DNA of 64,000 bases from Fodinicurvata sp. EGI_FJ10296 (GTDB lineage: Bacteria > Pseudomonadota > Alphaproteobacteria > DSM-16000 > Inquilinaceae): NCBI RefSeq assembly GCF_040712075.1, contig NZ_JBFCVL010000005.1, positions 124,001 to 188,000 of the forward strand, read 5' to 3'. The notes beneath the pieces were generated by a model. The model searched no databases, was not told where the DNA came from, and saw only the letters and a list, made by a program, of their open reading frames with translations. Shown here in pieces: positions 35,979 to 44,078 of this stretch. The first letter of the stretch is position 1, and the number at the start of each line of letters is the position of its first letter. The position numbers and the translations under genes are program-made.

Positions 35979-37364
35979 ATGACAGCCAAACCGATCCATA
36001 TCATCGGCGGCGGACTGGCCGGCAGTGAGGCTGCCTGGCAGATCGCCGGCGCCGGTGTTCCCGTCATCCTCCACGAGATGCGGCCGGAACGGATGACCGA
36101 GGCCCATCAGACGGAGGGGCTGGCCGAGCTCGTCTGCTCGAATTCGTTCCGGTCCGACGACGCGGAGCAGAATGCCGTTGGTCTGCTGCACGAGGAAATG
36201 CGCCGGGCCGGCAGTCTGATCATGCGCGCCGGCGATGCCAATCAGGTTCCGGCCGGTGGCGCTCTGGCCGTCGACAGGCACGGATTTTCCGCCGCCGTGA
36301 CCGAGGCGATCCAGTCGCATCCGCTTATCACGGTCGATCGGGGCGAGGTCGCAGGCTTGCCCCCGGAGAGCTGGCAGTCGGTCATCATTGCAACCGGCCC
36401 TCTTACCTCGACGTCACTCGCCGAGGCTATATTCGAACTGACCGGCGAGGATTCGCTGGCATTCTTCGATGCGATCGCGCCGATCGTCTACAAGGAGTCG
36501 ATCGATTTCTCCAAGGCATGGTTCCAATCGCGCTACGATAAGGTGGGGCCGGGCGGGTCCGGCAAGGATTACATCAATTGCCCGCTCGACCGGGAGACAT
36601 ACGAGCGGTTCATCAGTGAACTGCTGGCTGCGCCCAAAACGGAATTCAAGGATTGGGAAGTCGACACCCCCTATTTCGAAGGCTGTCTGCCGATCGAAGT
36701 CATGGCCGAACGGGGACCGGAAACCCTGCGATACGGGCCGCTAAAGCCGGTCGGGTTGACGAATCCGAATTCCGAAGAGAAACCCTATGCCGTCGTCCAG
36801 CTTCGCCAAGACAATGCCTTGGGCACGCTTTACAACATGGTCGGCTTTCAGACGAAACTGAAATACGGCGAGCAAAGCCGCGTCCTGAAGATGATACCGG
36901 GCCTGGAGAACGCGGAATTCGCGCGGCTCGGCGGTATTCATCGGAACACCTTTCTCAACAGCCCGCGACTGCTCGACCCGACCCTGCGTCTGAAGGCGGC
37001 GCCTCGTCTGCGGTTCGCCGGGCAGATCACCGGCGTCGAGGGATATGTCGAGTCAGCAGCCATCGGCCTGCTTGCCGGTCGGTTGGCGGCCAGCGAATGC
37101 CTGGGCACCACTTCGGCACCTCCGCCCCGGACGACCGCAATGGGCGCCCTCCTGCGGCATATTACGCTTGATGCCGACCAACGCGGGTTCCAGCCGATGA
37201 ACGTCAATTTCGGACTGTTTCCCGAGGTCGAACCACCGCCGGGGGTGCGAAAGCTGCGCGGCGGCGATCGCAAACGCGCCTACACCAGCAGGGCACTGGC
37301 CGACTTCGACGCATGGCTGCAAGGGGCTCCGGCCGGTGAACTTGCGCCCACCGCCGGTCAGTAA
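35979..37364 (+). CDS. trmFO: tRNA (uracil-5-)-methyltransferase, folate/FAD-dependent
   Basis: Encodes 461 aa from ATG 35979 (GGAAGG upstream). It makes ribothymidine at tRNA position 54 using methylene-tetrahydrofolate and FADH2. The FAD-binding motif is [16 protein letters not shown] (about 8-23), then [15 protein letters not shown] and [26 protein letters not shown] holds the second conserved cysteine. The C-terminus has [21 protein letters not shown]. It lies 67 nt after the glycosylase gene on the same strand and converges on the next gene with an 8-nt gap. Confidence 0.96.
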   Translation: MTAKPIHIIGGGLAGSEAAWQIAGAGVPVILHEMRPERMTEAHQTEGLAELVCSNSFRSDDAEQNAVGLLHEEMRRAGSLIMRAGDANQVPAGGALAVDRHGFSAAVTEAIQSHPLITVDRGEVAGLPPESWQSVIIATGPLTSTSLAEAIFELTGEDSLAFFDAIAPIVYKESIDFSKAWFQSRYDKVGPGGSGKDYINCPLDRETYERFISELLAAPKTEFKDWEVDTPYFEGCLPIEVMAERGPETLRYGPLKPVGLTNPNSEEKPYAVVQLRQDNALGTLYNMVGFQTKLKYGEQSRVLKMIPGLENAEFARLGGIHRNTFLNSPRLLDPTLRLKAAPRLRFAGQITGVEGYVESAAIGLLAGRLAASECLGTTSAPPPRTTAMGALLRHITLDADQRGFQPMNVNFGLFPEVEPPPGVRKLRGGDRKRAYTSRALADFDAWLQGAPAGELAPTAGQ

Positions 37365-37372
37365 CGGTCCCT

Positions 37373-38290
37373 TCAGTAGCGATTCAGCCAGCTCCGGACC
37401 GCCATGGGAACGATGCGTAACGGCGGCGGATGCGCGAGCCGCGGATCGAATGGATTCCAGCGTGCCTGTTGAAGCCGTTTCAGATGCGCATCCACCAGAC
37501 AGCATCCGGCCAGCAGCCGGATGCTGTCTTTGCCAATGTCCCGGCGTAATCTCCTCGCGCGGTTCAGATGATCGGCGGCCCTGTCGGCGATTTCATGCAC
37601 CACCTCGGCAAGCCCTGCAGAGGCGCGTCCTTCGATGACGTCGCCGCGATCCACCCCTTTGGCCGCCAGCAAGTCCGCCGGCATGCGGCATTGCCGACGA
37701 CGGGCAAGATGCGGCACGGCCCGGATCGTACCGGCGAGACCCCACGCGGTCCCCATATGCCGCACGGCCTCCATCTCGGCTTCTGGCGGCTGACGGGGAT
37801 GCTCCGGGCTGTGTTTCAGGATCGACAACGCGATCGCAAACGGCGTCGCCGCCGTGCCCTCGGCATAAGCTTCCAGACCGGATAGCGTCGCCGGCTGCGG
37901 GTCCTGGGCCAGATCGTGATCTTCGCGGACGGTGAGAATCTGCTCGAACGGTTCGCGATGCAGGCCGAATCGCCGGATTGTCTCGCCAAGCGGTGTGGCG
38001 ACCTCGTGCATCCTGACGGGAGCGTCTTGCTCAACGGCTTCAGCGATCGCGTCCCACCACCATTGGAACCGCATCTGGCCAGCAATGGGTTCGGATACCG
38101 CGTCGGCGATCTTGGCGACTTCGTGGTTGAACGCGTAGACGGTCAGAATCGCCTCGCGCCGATCATGCGGCACGACAAGGGTGGCCATGAACCGATCGCG
38201 ATCATGGGATCTGACGATGCGTCCGCTGGCCGACAGCCGCGCGTCATGCCCAACCGCATTTGCTTCAGCTGCCATCTCATTGTCGATCAT
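37373..38290 (-). CDS. Squalene/phytoene synthase-family protein, NDUFAF6-like
   Basis: About 305 aa if started at ATG 38290; the upstream open frame to 38449 shows no conserved features, and 38275 is another option. It has the fold of trans-isoprenyl synthases: VYAFNHEVAKIADAV, RFQWWWDAIAE, then GTAWGLAGTIRAVPHLARR and LLAGCCLVDAHLKRL. The two Asp-rich catalytic motifs of true squalene/phytoene synthases are degenerate. This matches the bacterial relatives of mitochondrial NDUFAF6, a complex I assembly factor. The nearby Mth938 (NDUFAF3-like) gene and secDF support that view over carotenoid or hopanoid synthesis. Confidence 0.8.
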   Translation of the reverse strand: MIDNEMAAEANAVGHDARLSASGRIVRSHDRDRFMATLVVPHDRREAILTVYAFNHEVAKIADAVSEPIAGQMRFQWWWDAIAEAVEQDAPVRMHEVATPLGETIRRFGLHREPFEQILTVREDHDLAQDPQPATLSGLEAYAEGTAATPFAIALSILKHSPEHPRQPPEAEMEAVRHMGTAWGLAGTIRAVPHLARRRQCRMPADLLAAKGVDRGDVIEGRASAGLAEVVHEIADRAADHLNRARRLRRDIGKDSIRLLAGCCLVDAHLKRLQQARWNPFDPRLAHPPPLRIVPMAVRSWLNRY

Positions 38291-38473
38291 ACGTCGTGTC
38301 ACGGGCAAATATCGCTCATTGTTGGTGATTTCCCACCTGTAGGCGGTGGCCGATTCCGGCCCCAAAGCCGATTGGCTGTGAAAACTGATGGCAGTCCCTT
38401 CACATTCAGTGAGGCAATCGTTATCTCTCCACGAGAGCGCATGGCTCAACCACTAAAAGTCGAGGGATAATCA

Positions 38474-39076
38474 ATGGCTTTCCAACTGCCCGATCTGCCC
38501 TACTCCTACGATGCCCTGGCTCCGTACATGTCACGGGAAACGCTCGAATTTCACCATGACAAGCACCACGCCAAGTACATCTCCACGATGAACGACATGA
38601 TCAAGGGCACGCCCCTTGAGAATGCCGATCTCGACACCGTCATGAAGGAGAGCTTCAACGATCCGTCCAAACGGGGATTGTTCAATCAGGCTGGCCAAAC
38701 CTGGAACCACAACCATTTCTGGCAGATGATGAAACCCAGCGGCGGAGGTTCGATCCCCGGCGAACTGGAGAAGAAAATTGCCGCCGACTTCGGCAGCGTC
38801 GATGCGTTCAAGGACGAGTTCAAGAAGGCCGGCGCCACGTTGTTCGGAAGCGGCTGGGCCTGGCTTGCGCTCGATGGCGGCAAGCTTACCGTCATGCAGA
38901 CGCCGAACGGCGAGAACCCGAACGCACACGGGAAGACGGCGCTTCTCGGCGTCGATGTGTGGGAACATGCGTTCTACATTGACTACCGGAACGACAAGCC
39001 GAAATATCTTGAGGCGTTCCTCAACAACCTGGTCAACTGGGACTATGTTGCCGAGTTGTACTCGAAGGCCTCGTAG
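38474..39076 (+). CDS. sodB: Superoxide dismutase [Fe]
   Basis: Encodes 200 aa, cytoplasmic (no signal peptide). It dismutates superoxide. Metal ligands are H27 (LEFHHDKHH), H79 (QTWNHNHFW), D161 and H165 (DVWEHAFYID). Q75, four residues before H79, sits where the Fe-type enzymes place their second-sphere glutamine, so the iron (or cambialistic) type is likely. It is divergent from the NDUFAF6-like gene and followed by a strong terminator. Confidence 0.96.
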   Translation: MAFQLPDLPYSYDALAPYMSRETLEFHHDKHHAKYISTMNDMIKGTPLENADLDTVMKESFNDPSKRGLFNQAGQTWNHNHFWQMMKPSGGGSIPGELEKKIAADFGSVDAFKDEFKKAGATLFGSGWAWLALDGGKLTVMQTPNGENPNAHGKTALLGVDVWEHAFYIDYRNDKPKYLEAFLNNLVNWDYVAELYSKAS

Positions 39077-39120
39077 CGACAACCGTGCGGCCCTGAAAGC
39101 CGTAATGTCTGCCTCAGCCG

Positions 39121-39158
39121 GGGCCGTCTCGATCCAATCGGGACGGCCCTTTGTATTT
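39121..39158 (+). terminator. Rho-independent terminator after sodB
   Basis: A 13-bp stem, GGGCCGTCTCGAT (39121-39133) with ATCGGGACGGCCC (39137-39149), one T-G pair, a 3-nt loop, then TTTGTATTT. It lies 45 nt after the sodB stop. Confidence 0.85.
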
Positions 39159-39221
39159 GTCGACAGCAACGCAAAATGCGTCGCGGACAATTTCAGCGAC
39201 TCTACCGGTCACCATCGAACG

Positions 39222-39599
39222 TCAGATAGCAATCAGGGCAGCGCCAACACTGCGACCTTCGGCGAGAAGCACGTTGTAGGTTCGACAGGCAGCGCCGGTC
39301 TCCATCACATCGACCGATATGCCTCTGTCGATAACCGCGTCCCTCACAGTCCGGGGAACCAACGTCATCTTGCCGCCGCTGCCGAGCAGTAATATCTCCA
39401 AATGCTCCGGCGACTGGGACACGGCATCCACAATGTTCTGCGCGGTCAGATCCTCGACAGCGCCCACGGACCACGAGGCCACGCCGGTGGGGAACACGAG
39501 CATCGAACCGTGATAGACCTCGCCGGAAATCCGGAACTGATTGGGACCGTAGCCATTGATAACCCAGCGATTGCCGGGGATCATCGGTGTGACATCCAT
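39222..39599 (-). CDS. Mth938-domain protein, NDUFAF3-like
   Basis: Encodes 125 aa. GGAGGCGGCTG precedes ATG 39599. It has the Mth938/DUF498 pattern: INGYGPNQFRISGEVYHGSMLVFP, then LEILLLGSGGKMTLVP and a C-terminal ACRTYNVLLAEGRSVGAALI. The human homologue NDUFAF3 takes part in complex I assembly. In Alphaproteobacteria the gene commonly follows secF, as here (83-nt gap). Biochemical function is unknown. It and the NDUFAF6-like gene flank sodB, which runs in the opposite direction. Confidence 0.88.
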   Translation of the reverse strand: MDVTPMIPGNRWVINGYGPNQFRISGEVYHGSMLVFPTGVASWSVGAVEDLTAQNIVDAVSQSPEHLEILLLGSGGKMTLVPRTVRDAVIDRGISVDVMETGAACRTYNVLLAEGRSVGAALIAI

Positions 39600-39682
39600 C
39601 AGCCGCCTCCAATCGTCCCTGCTCGCCGTCCGCTGTCACACAAGAGGCACTGGAAAAACGGCGGATGTTCTGTTCCGGACAT

Positions 39683-40636
39683 CTAGGACGCTGTGCCGGT
39701 CACCCGGGCCGCCGTATCCTTATCCGATTCTTCCCCGGATCTCGAAGTACGCGTGAGACCCATATACAGAAGAAGCGGAACAGCCAGCAGAATGGAACTG
39801 TAGGTACCGATCAGAATGCCCCAGATCAGCGCAAAAGCAAAATTCTGGATCACGGCACCACCAAAAACATAGATGGCTGCAAGTGCCAACAACGTCGTCA
39901 CACTGGTCAAGATCGTCCGTGACAGAACGTCGTTAATTGATCGGTTAAGAACCTCGACCAGGGACGCCTTCTTGTACCGGCGGAGATTCTCGCGGACGCG
40001 GTCGAAAACGACGACCGTGTCATTGATCGAGTATCCGGCGATCGTCAGCAATGCCGCAATCGTCGAAAGGTTGAACTCGAACTGAATCAACGCGAAGAGC
40101 CCGATTGTCGTAATGACATCATGGGCCAATGCAATGACGGCACACAGCCCGAACTGCCATTCGAACCGAAGCCAGATATAGATCAATATGCCGGCCAACG
40201 ACAGCAATACAGCCATGGTGCCGGCTTCGACCAGTTCGTCGCCCACCGTCGGCCCGACAAACTCGGTACGCCGGTATTCGACGTTGTCGCCCAGTGCATC
40301 CTGAACAACGCCAATGGCCTCGATCTGCTCTTCCTCGGTGCCGGATTGCCGCTGTATCCGGATCAAAACGTCCCGATCCGTTCCGAAAAGCTGAAGCGAC
40401 GTCTCTCCCAGGCCGAGACCTTCAAGAGAGTTACGCATCTGTTCCAGGTCCGCCGGTTCCTCTGTGCGGACTTCCAGCAACGTGCCACCGCGGAAATCGA
40501 TTCCGAAATTCAATCCCTGTATGGCAGTCGTTACAATCGCCAGCAGAACCAGAACGGCAGAGAACGCAAATGCGATACGCCTCAATCCGATGAAGTTGAC
40601 CGACAGACTGTCCGGTACGATGCGAAGTGGTTTCAT
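39683..40636 (-). CDS. secF: Protein-export membrane protein SecF
   Basis: Encodes 317 aa from ATG 40636 (GAGGAAAG upstream; longer frame rejected). It works with SecD to drive late translocation through SecYEG using the proton gradient. Six transmembrane segments are visible, with the hallmark GLNFGIDFRGGTLLEV (first periplasmic loop), ALAHDVITTIGLFAL and GYSINDTVVVFDRVRENLR. RTILTSVTTLLALAAIYVFGG is also conserved. It follows secD by 14 nt. Confidence 0.96.
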   Translation of the reverse strand: MKPLRIVPDSLSVNFIGLRRIAFAFSAVLVLLAIVTTAIQGLNFGIDFRGGTLLEVRTEEPADLEQMRNSLEGLGLGETSLQLFGTDRDVLIRIQRQSGTEEEQIEAIGVVQDALGDNVEYRRTEFVGPTVGDELVEAGTMAVLLSLAGILIYIWLRFEWQFGLCAVIALAHDVITTIGLFALIQFEFNLSTIAALLTIAGYSINDTVVVFDRVRENLRRYKKASLVEVLNRSINDVLSRTILTSVTTLLALAAIYVFGGAVIQNFAFALIWGILIGTYSSILLAVPLLLYMGLTRTSRSGEESDKDTAARVTGTAS

Positions 40637-40650
40637 GACCGGGACTTTCC

Positions 40651-42237
40651 TCAGATCGGAATCGATTTCGGACGCTGGCGACGAAGCCATGTCACGACGA
40701 ACAGGCGGGTAACCATAATGGCAGTGAACATCGAACACAGGATGCCAAAGGACAATGTAACCGCAAATCCGCGGATCGGCCCCGTCCCCAGCGCGAATAG
40801 CAGCGCCGCGGCGATCAGGGTCGTGACATTGGAGTCGATGATGGTCGTCAAGGCGCGGCTGTAACCGGCGTCGACGGCTGAGATCGGCGTTCTTCCTGCC
40901 GCCTGTTCTTCGCGTATGCGCTCGAAGATCAGGACATTGGCATCGACTGCCATGCCGACGGTGAGGACGATTCCGGCGATCCCCGGCAGCGTCAACGTCG
41001 CCTGCAGGGCCGACAATACCGCGATGAGAAGCGCCAGATTGATAATCAGCGCAGCCGAAGCCATCAGACCCAACAGACCATAAGTCACGGACATGAAGAC
41101 GATGACCAGGAGAAATCCGATTGCCGAAGCGATCTGACCGGCCGCGATGCTGTCTTCTCCCAGGCCGGGCCCAACCGTCCGTTCCTCAAGCACCGTGAGC
41201 GGTGCCGGAAGTGCGCCGGCCCGCAAAAGAATCGCCAGGTCGTTCGCGCTATCGACGCTGAACTGTCCGGTGATAATTCCACGGCCACCAAGAATGGGCG
41301 AATTGATCCGCGGCGCGGAAACGACCTTGTCGTCGAGTACGATCGCGAGGAAGCGGCCGACATTCTCCTGCGTCACCTCGCCAAAACGTCGCGCTCCGAC
41401 ACTGTCGAAACTGAAAGAGACGACCGGTTGTCCGTCCTGAAACGTCGGCTGCGCGTCGACCAGAGTCTCACCGCTCACCATCACCCGGCGGCGAACGACA
41501 TAGTCCTGAACCGGCTCGCCGTCAGGCCCCGTCTCGTCACTGGGAACAAGCATCGATCCGGCGGGAAGATTGCCTTCCCTAGCCTGCTGCACTGACGTGC
41601 CCTCATCAAGCATATGAAAAGTCAGTCGAGCCGTTTGGCCCAGCAGATCCTTGATCCGTTCCGGATCTTCGATACCCGGCAACTGGACGATGATGCGATC
41701 TTCGCCCTGCCGCTGGATGTTGGGTTCCACGGTTCCGAATTCATTTACCCGCCGCCGAACGATCTCGATCGCCTGATCGACGGCGCCAGCCCGCAATTCC
41801 TGCAGTCCCAGGTCACTGAATCCCGCCGTGACCGAGGTGCCGTCGGCGCTGACCTCAAGGCTCTGATCGTATTCCGTGACCATGCTGCGGACAGCGCTCA
41901 CGTCGTCGGCATCGCGAAGCTCCAAGGTCAGGCTGTCGCCGTCGAGTCCCAGACCGGTATATCCGATATCGTCGGCGCGGAGCTGCGTGCGAAGCTGTTC
42001 GACCGCGGCTTCGAGCCGTTCGCCGATCAGCACCTGGTATTCAACCTCCAGAAGCAGATGCGAGCCGCCCTGAAGGTCGAGGCCGAGCACGATCTGACGG
42101 CCGGGAACCCAGGCTGGCAGCGATTCGGACCATTCCTGCACGGTGTTCCGGTCGAATGCGTTCGGCGCGGCATAGAGCCCGCCCAACAGGCACACCAGAA
42201 GCACAAGGATGATCTTCCATCGCGGATAGTGAATCAT
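40651..42237 (-). CDS. secD: Protein translocase subunit SecD
   Basis: Encodes 528 aa. It opens with MIHYPRWKIILVLLVCLLG and carries VLGLDLQGGSHLLLEV, the SecD signature. The large periplasmic P1 region (about 60-330) includes VNEFGTVEPNIQRQGEDRIIVQLPG. The membrane domain holds GIVLTVGMAVDANVLIFERIREE and SNVTTLIAAALLFALGTGPIRGFAVTL. It is the middle gene of yajC-secD-secF. Confidence 0.96.
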   Translation of the reverse strand: MIHYPRWKIILVLLVCLLGGLYAAPNAFDRNTVQEWSESLPAWVPGRQIVLGLDLQGGSHLLLEVEYQVLIGERLEAAVEQLRTQLRADDIGYTGLGLDGDSLTLELRDADDVSAVRSMVTEYDQSLEVSADGTSVTAGFSDLGLQELRAGAVDQAIEIVRRRVNEFGTVEPNIQRQGEDRIIVQLPGIEDPERIKDLLGQTARLTFHMLDEGTSVQQAREGNLPAGSMLVPSDETGPDGEPVQDYVVRRRVMVSGETLVDAQPTFQDGQPVVSFSFDSVGARRFGEVTQENVGRFLAIVLDDKVVSAPRINSPILGGRGIITGQFSVDSANDLAILLRAGALPAPLTVLEERTVGPGLGEDSIAAGQIASAIGFLLVIVFMSVTYGLLGLMASAALIINLALLIAVLSALQATLTLPGIAGIVLTVGMAVDANVLIFERIREEQAAGRTPISAVDAGYSRALTTIIDSNVTTLIAAALLFALGTGPIRGFAVTLSFGILCSMFTAIMVTRLFVVTWLRRQRPKSIPI

Positions 42238-42359
42238 GTGCGCTCTCTACGGCTACGATCTGCCGTTTACGATTCCCGTCGGCAATGACGGCTCGCAGTC
42301 AGCAATCAGGTCGAGCCGGCTAACACGTCGCGCGGCAAAAGCCAAACTCAACGTACATT

Positions 42360-42387
42360 CCGGCTTACGGTTTGCCCGGCTTACGGT
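42360..42387. repeat. 12-nt direct repeat in the yajC-secD gap
   Basis: CCGGCTTACGGT occurs at 42360-42371 and 42376-42387, separated by TTGC (16-nt period). It is non-coding, just after the yajC stop. It may be a binding site or a slippage relic. Confidence 0.6.
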
Positions 42388-42397
42388 CAGCGTATGG

Positions 42398-42832
42398 CTA
42401 TCGCCCGAGGAAACGGCCGAATCCCTTTTTCGCGTCCGCAGCTGGGGGTTCGGCCGCTGTGTCGCCATCCGCGGCATCGCTCTCGCCGTCCTGATCATCC
42501 CCGCCCTTGCCCCTGGCGGGCTTCGTTTTTGCCAGCACGTCCGCGACCATGTGCTGCATCGCCTTGACCCTGACGCCGTCGGCGATTTCCAGCGTCAGCA
42601 TGTTGTCCGAACCGACCTTGACGACCTGGCCGACGATGCCGCCATTGGTCACGATGCGATCGCCGCGCCGTATGCCGTCCAGCATCTCGCGATGCTGCTT
42701 CTGCCGTTTCTGCTGAGGGCGGATCAGCAGGAAGTAGAAGACGACGAAAATGAGAATCAGGGGCAACAGATTGATCAGAAGGTTGCCGCCACCGGCCCCG
42801 CCCGATTGAGCGTACGCCTGCGAAATGAACAT
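42398..42832 (-). CDS. yajC: Preprotein translocase subunit YajC
   Basis: Encodes 144 aa. One transmembrane helix in NLLPLILIFVVFYFLLIRPQQKRQKQH is followed by the YajC domain, GDRIVTNGGIVGQVVKV. The last 45 residues are an acidic Asp/Ala-rich tail ending in KKGFGRFLGR; common YajC proteins are about 110 aa. It associates with SecDF and is the first gene of that operon, with a good promoter upstream. The gap to secD is 160 nt, longer than usual. Confidence 0.95.
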   Translation of the reverse strand: MFISQAYAQSGGAGGGNLLINLLPLILIFVVFYFLLIRPQQKRQKQHREMLDGIRRGDRIVTNGGIVGQVVKVGSDNMLTLEIADGVRVKAMQHMVADVLAKTKPARGKGGDDQDGESDAADGDTAAEPPAADAKKGFGRFLGR

Positions 42833-42874
42833 ATAGAGCTCCTATTGAAACCGGGTTCCGCCGCGGAAATCGCG

Positions 42875-42902
42875 ACTATAACGATCCGTCGTGCTGTTGC
42901 AA
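42875..42902 (-). promoter_or_regulatory. Strong candidate promoter for yajC-secD-secF
   Basis: On the reverse strand TTGCAA (42902-42897), a 16-nt spacer and TATAGT (42880-42875), 43 nt before the yajC start. It is nearly the same as the rpoZ promoter candidate. The rest of the 332-nt divergent gap (42833-43164) shows no gene. Confidence 0.6.
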
Positions 42903-43164
42903 TCGAAAGCGCTCCTCCGATGGACGCTACGGTCGTCGATCCCGGCGCTCGCCGTTGTTGACGTGGGCGACGCCAACGTGCCTCACGCTTGCCGGATCGG
43001 CGGCCGAAATCGCCGTGTCCGTCTTTGGTTTGCGCTGACGCGCCGGACGGTTTAATACCGAACGGCTTTGTCGGAAACCCCGAATGCAAAGACTGGCATC
43101 CGCACCGAACAGCCGGCGTTCGATGTCGACACCCGGGACCAATGCAACGAGGAGAATCAACCCC

Positions 43165-44055
43165 GTGACGGATCTGAGCGACCTTCCGGCAGCGCTGGAA
43201 AGAATCGAACAAGCCCTATCGCGTATTGCCGATGGTGTCGACCGCAATTCCCCACCGGCGCCGTCCGCGCCGTTCGACCCGCGTGCCGCCGATGCCTTCG
43301 TCTGGGTCTCGGATGCTGCCCGGTTACAGCCCGTTGTGACGGTGAATAAGACGGATATCGACCTGCTGGCGGGCATCGACCAACAAAAGAGCATCCTGCT
43401 GGAGAACACCGCAAGATTCGCCCGCGGGCTTCCGGCCAACAACGCCTTGCTCTGGGGGTCGCGCGGCATGGGGAAAAGTTCGCTGGTCAAGGCCGTCCAT
43501 GCCCGGATCAACGAAGAGACGCCGGGTGCGATGGCGTTGGTCGAGGTCCATCGCGAGGACCTTCCGACGCTGCCAAAGCTGATGGCCGAACTCAGATCGG
43601 TCGACCGCCCTTGCCTCCTCTTTTGCGACGATCTCAGCTTCGACCAATCCGACCAAAGCTATAAATCGCTGAAGGCGGTCCTCGAAGGGGGCATCGAAGG
43701 ACGACCGAGCAACGTTCTTCTCTATGCAACTTCGAACAGACGTCACCTGATGCCACGCGACATGATCGAGAACGAGCAGTCATCCGCCATCATGCCGGAA
43801 GAAGCCGTCGAGGAAAAAGTATCGCTCAGCGACCGCTTCGGGCTCTGGCTGGGCTTTCACGCCTGCCGCCAGGACCTCTTTTTCGAGATGGTTGAGAACT
43901 ATGCCCGGTCATATGATCTCCCCATCGAGCGCGAGGAACTGCATGCCCGTGCCCGCGAGTGGCAAGTGACGCGCGGCAGCCGATCCGGTCGCGTTGCCTG
44001 GCAGTTCATCCAGGATCTTGCAGGATCACTTGGCCGTCGGCTGGACCGGCGTTAG
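43165..44055 (+). CDS. DUF815-family AAA-type ATPase
   Basis: Encodes 296 aa from GTG 43165, nine bases after GAGGAG; the track start at 43084 lacks such a site. Walker A is LLWGSRGMGKSSLVKAVH, Walker B is RPCLLFCDDLSF and a sensor-like TSNRRHLMPRDM follows. It is preceded by an AIDQQKSILLENTARF helix typical of the group. The function is unknown. The gene lies between yajC and nlpD-like genes, as in many Alphaproteobacteria. It converges on the M23 lipoprotein with a 23-nt gap. Confidence 0.88.
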   Translation: MTDLSDLPAALERIEQALSRIADGVDRNSPPAPSAPFDPRAADAFVWVSDAARLQPVVTVNKTDIDLLAGIDQQKSILLENTARFARGLPANNALLWGSRGMGKSSLVKAVHARINEETPGAMALVEVHREDLPTLPKLMAELRSVDRPCLLFCDDLSFDQSDQSYKSLKAVLEGGIEGRPSNVLLYATSNRRHLMPRDMIENEQSSAIMPEEAVEEKVSLSDRFGLWLGFHACRQDLFFEMVENYARSYDLPIEREELHARAREWQVTRGSRSGRVAWQFIQDLAGSLGRRLDRR

Positions 44056-44078
44056 GCAACCGGACTCGCGATGTCGGC

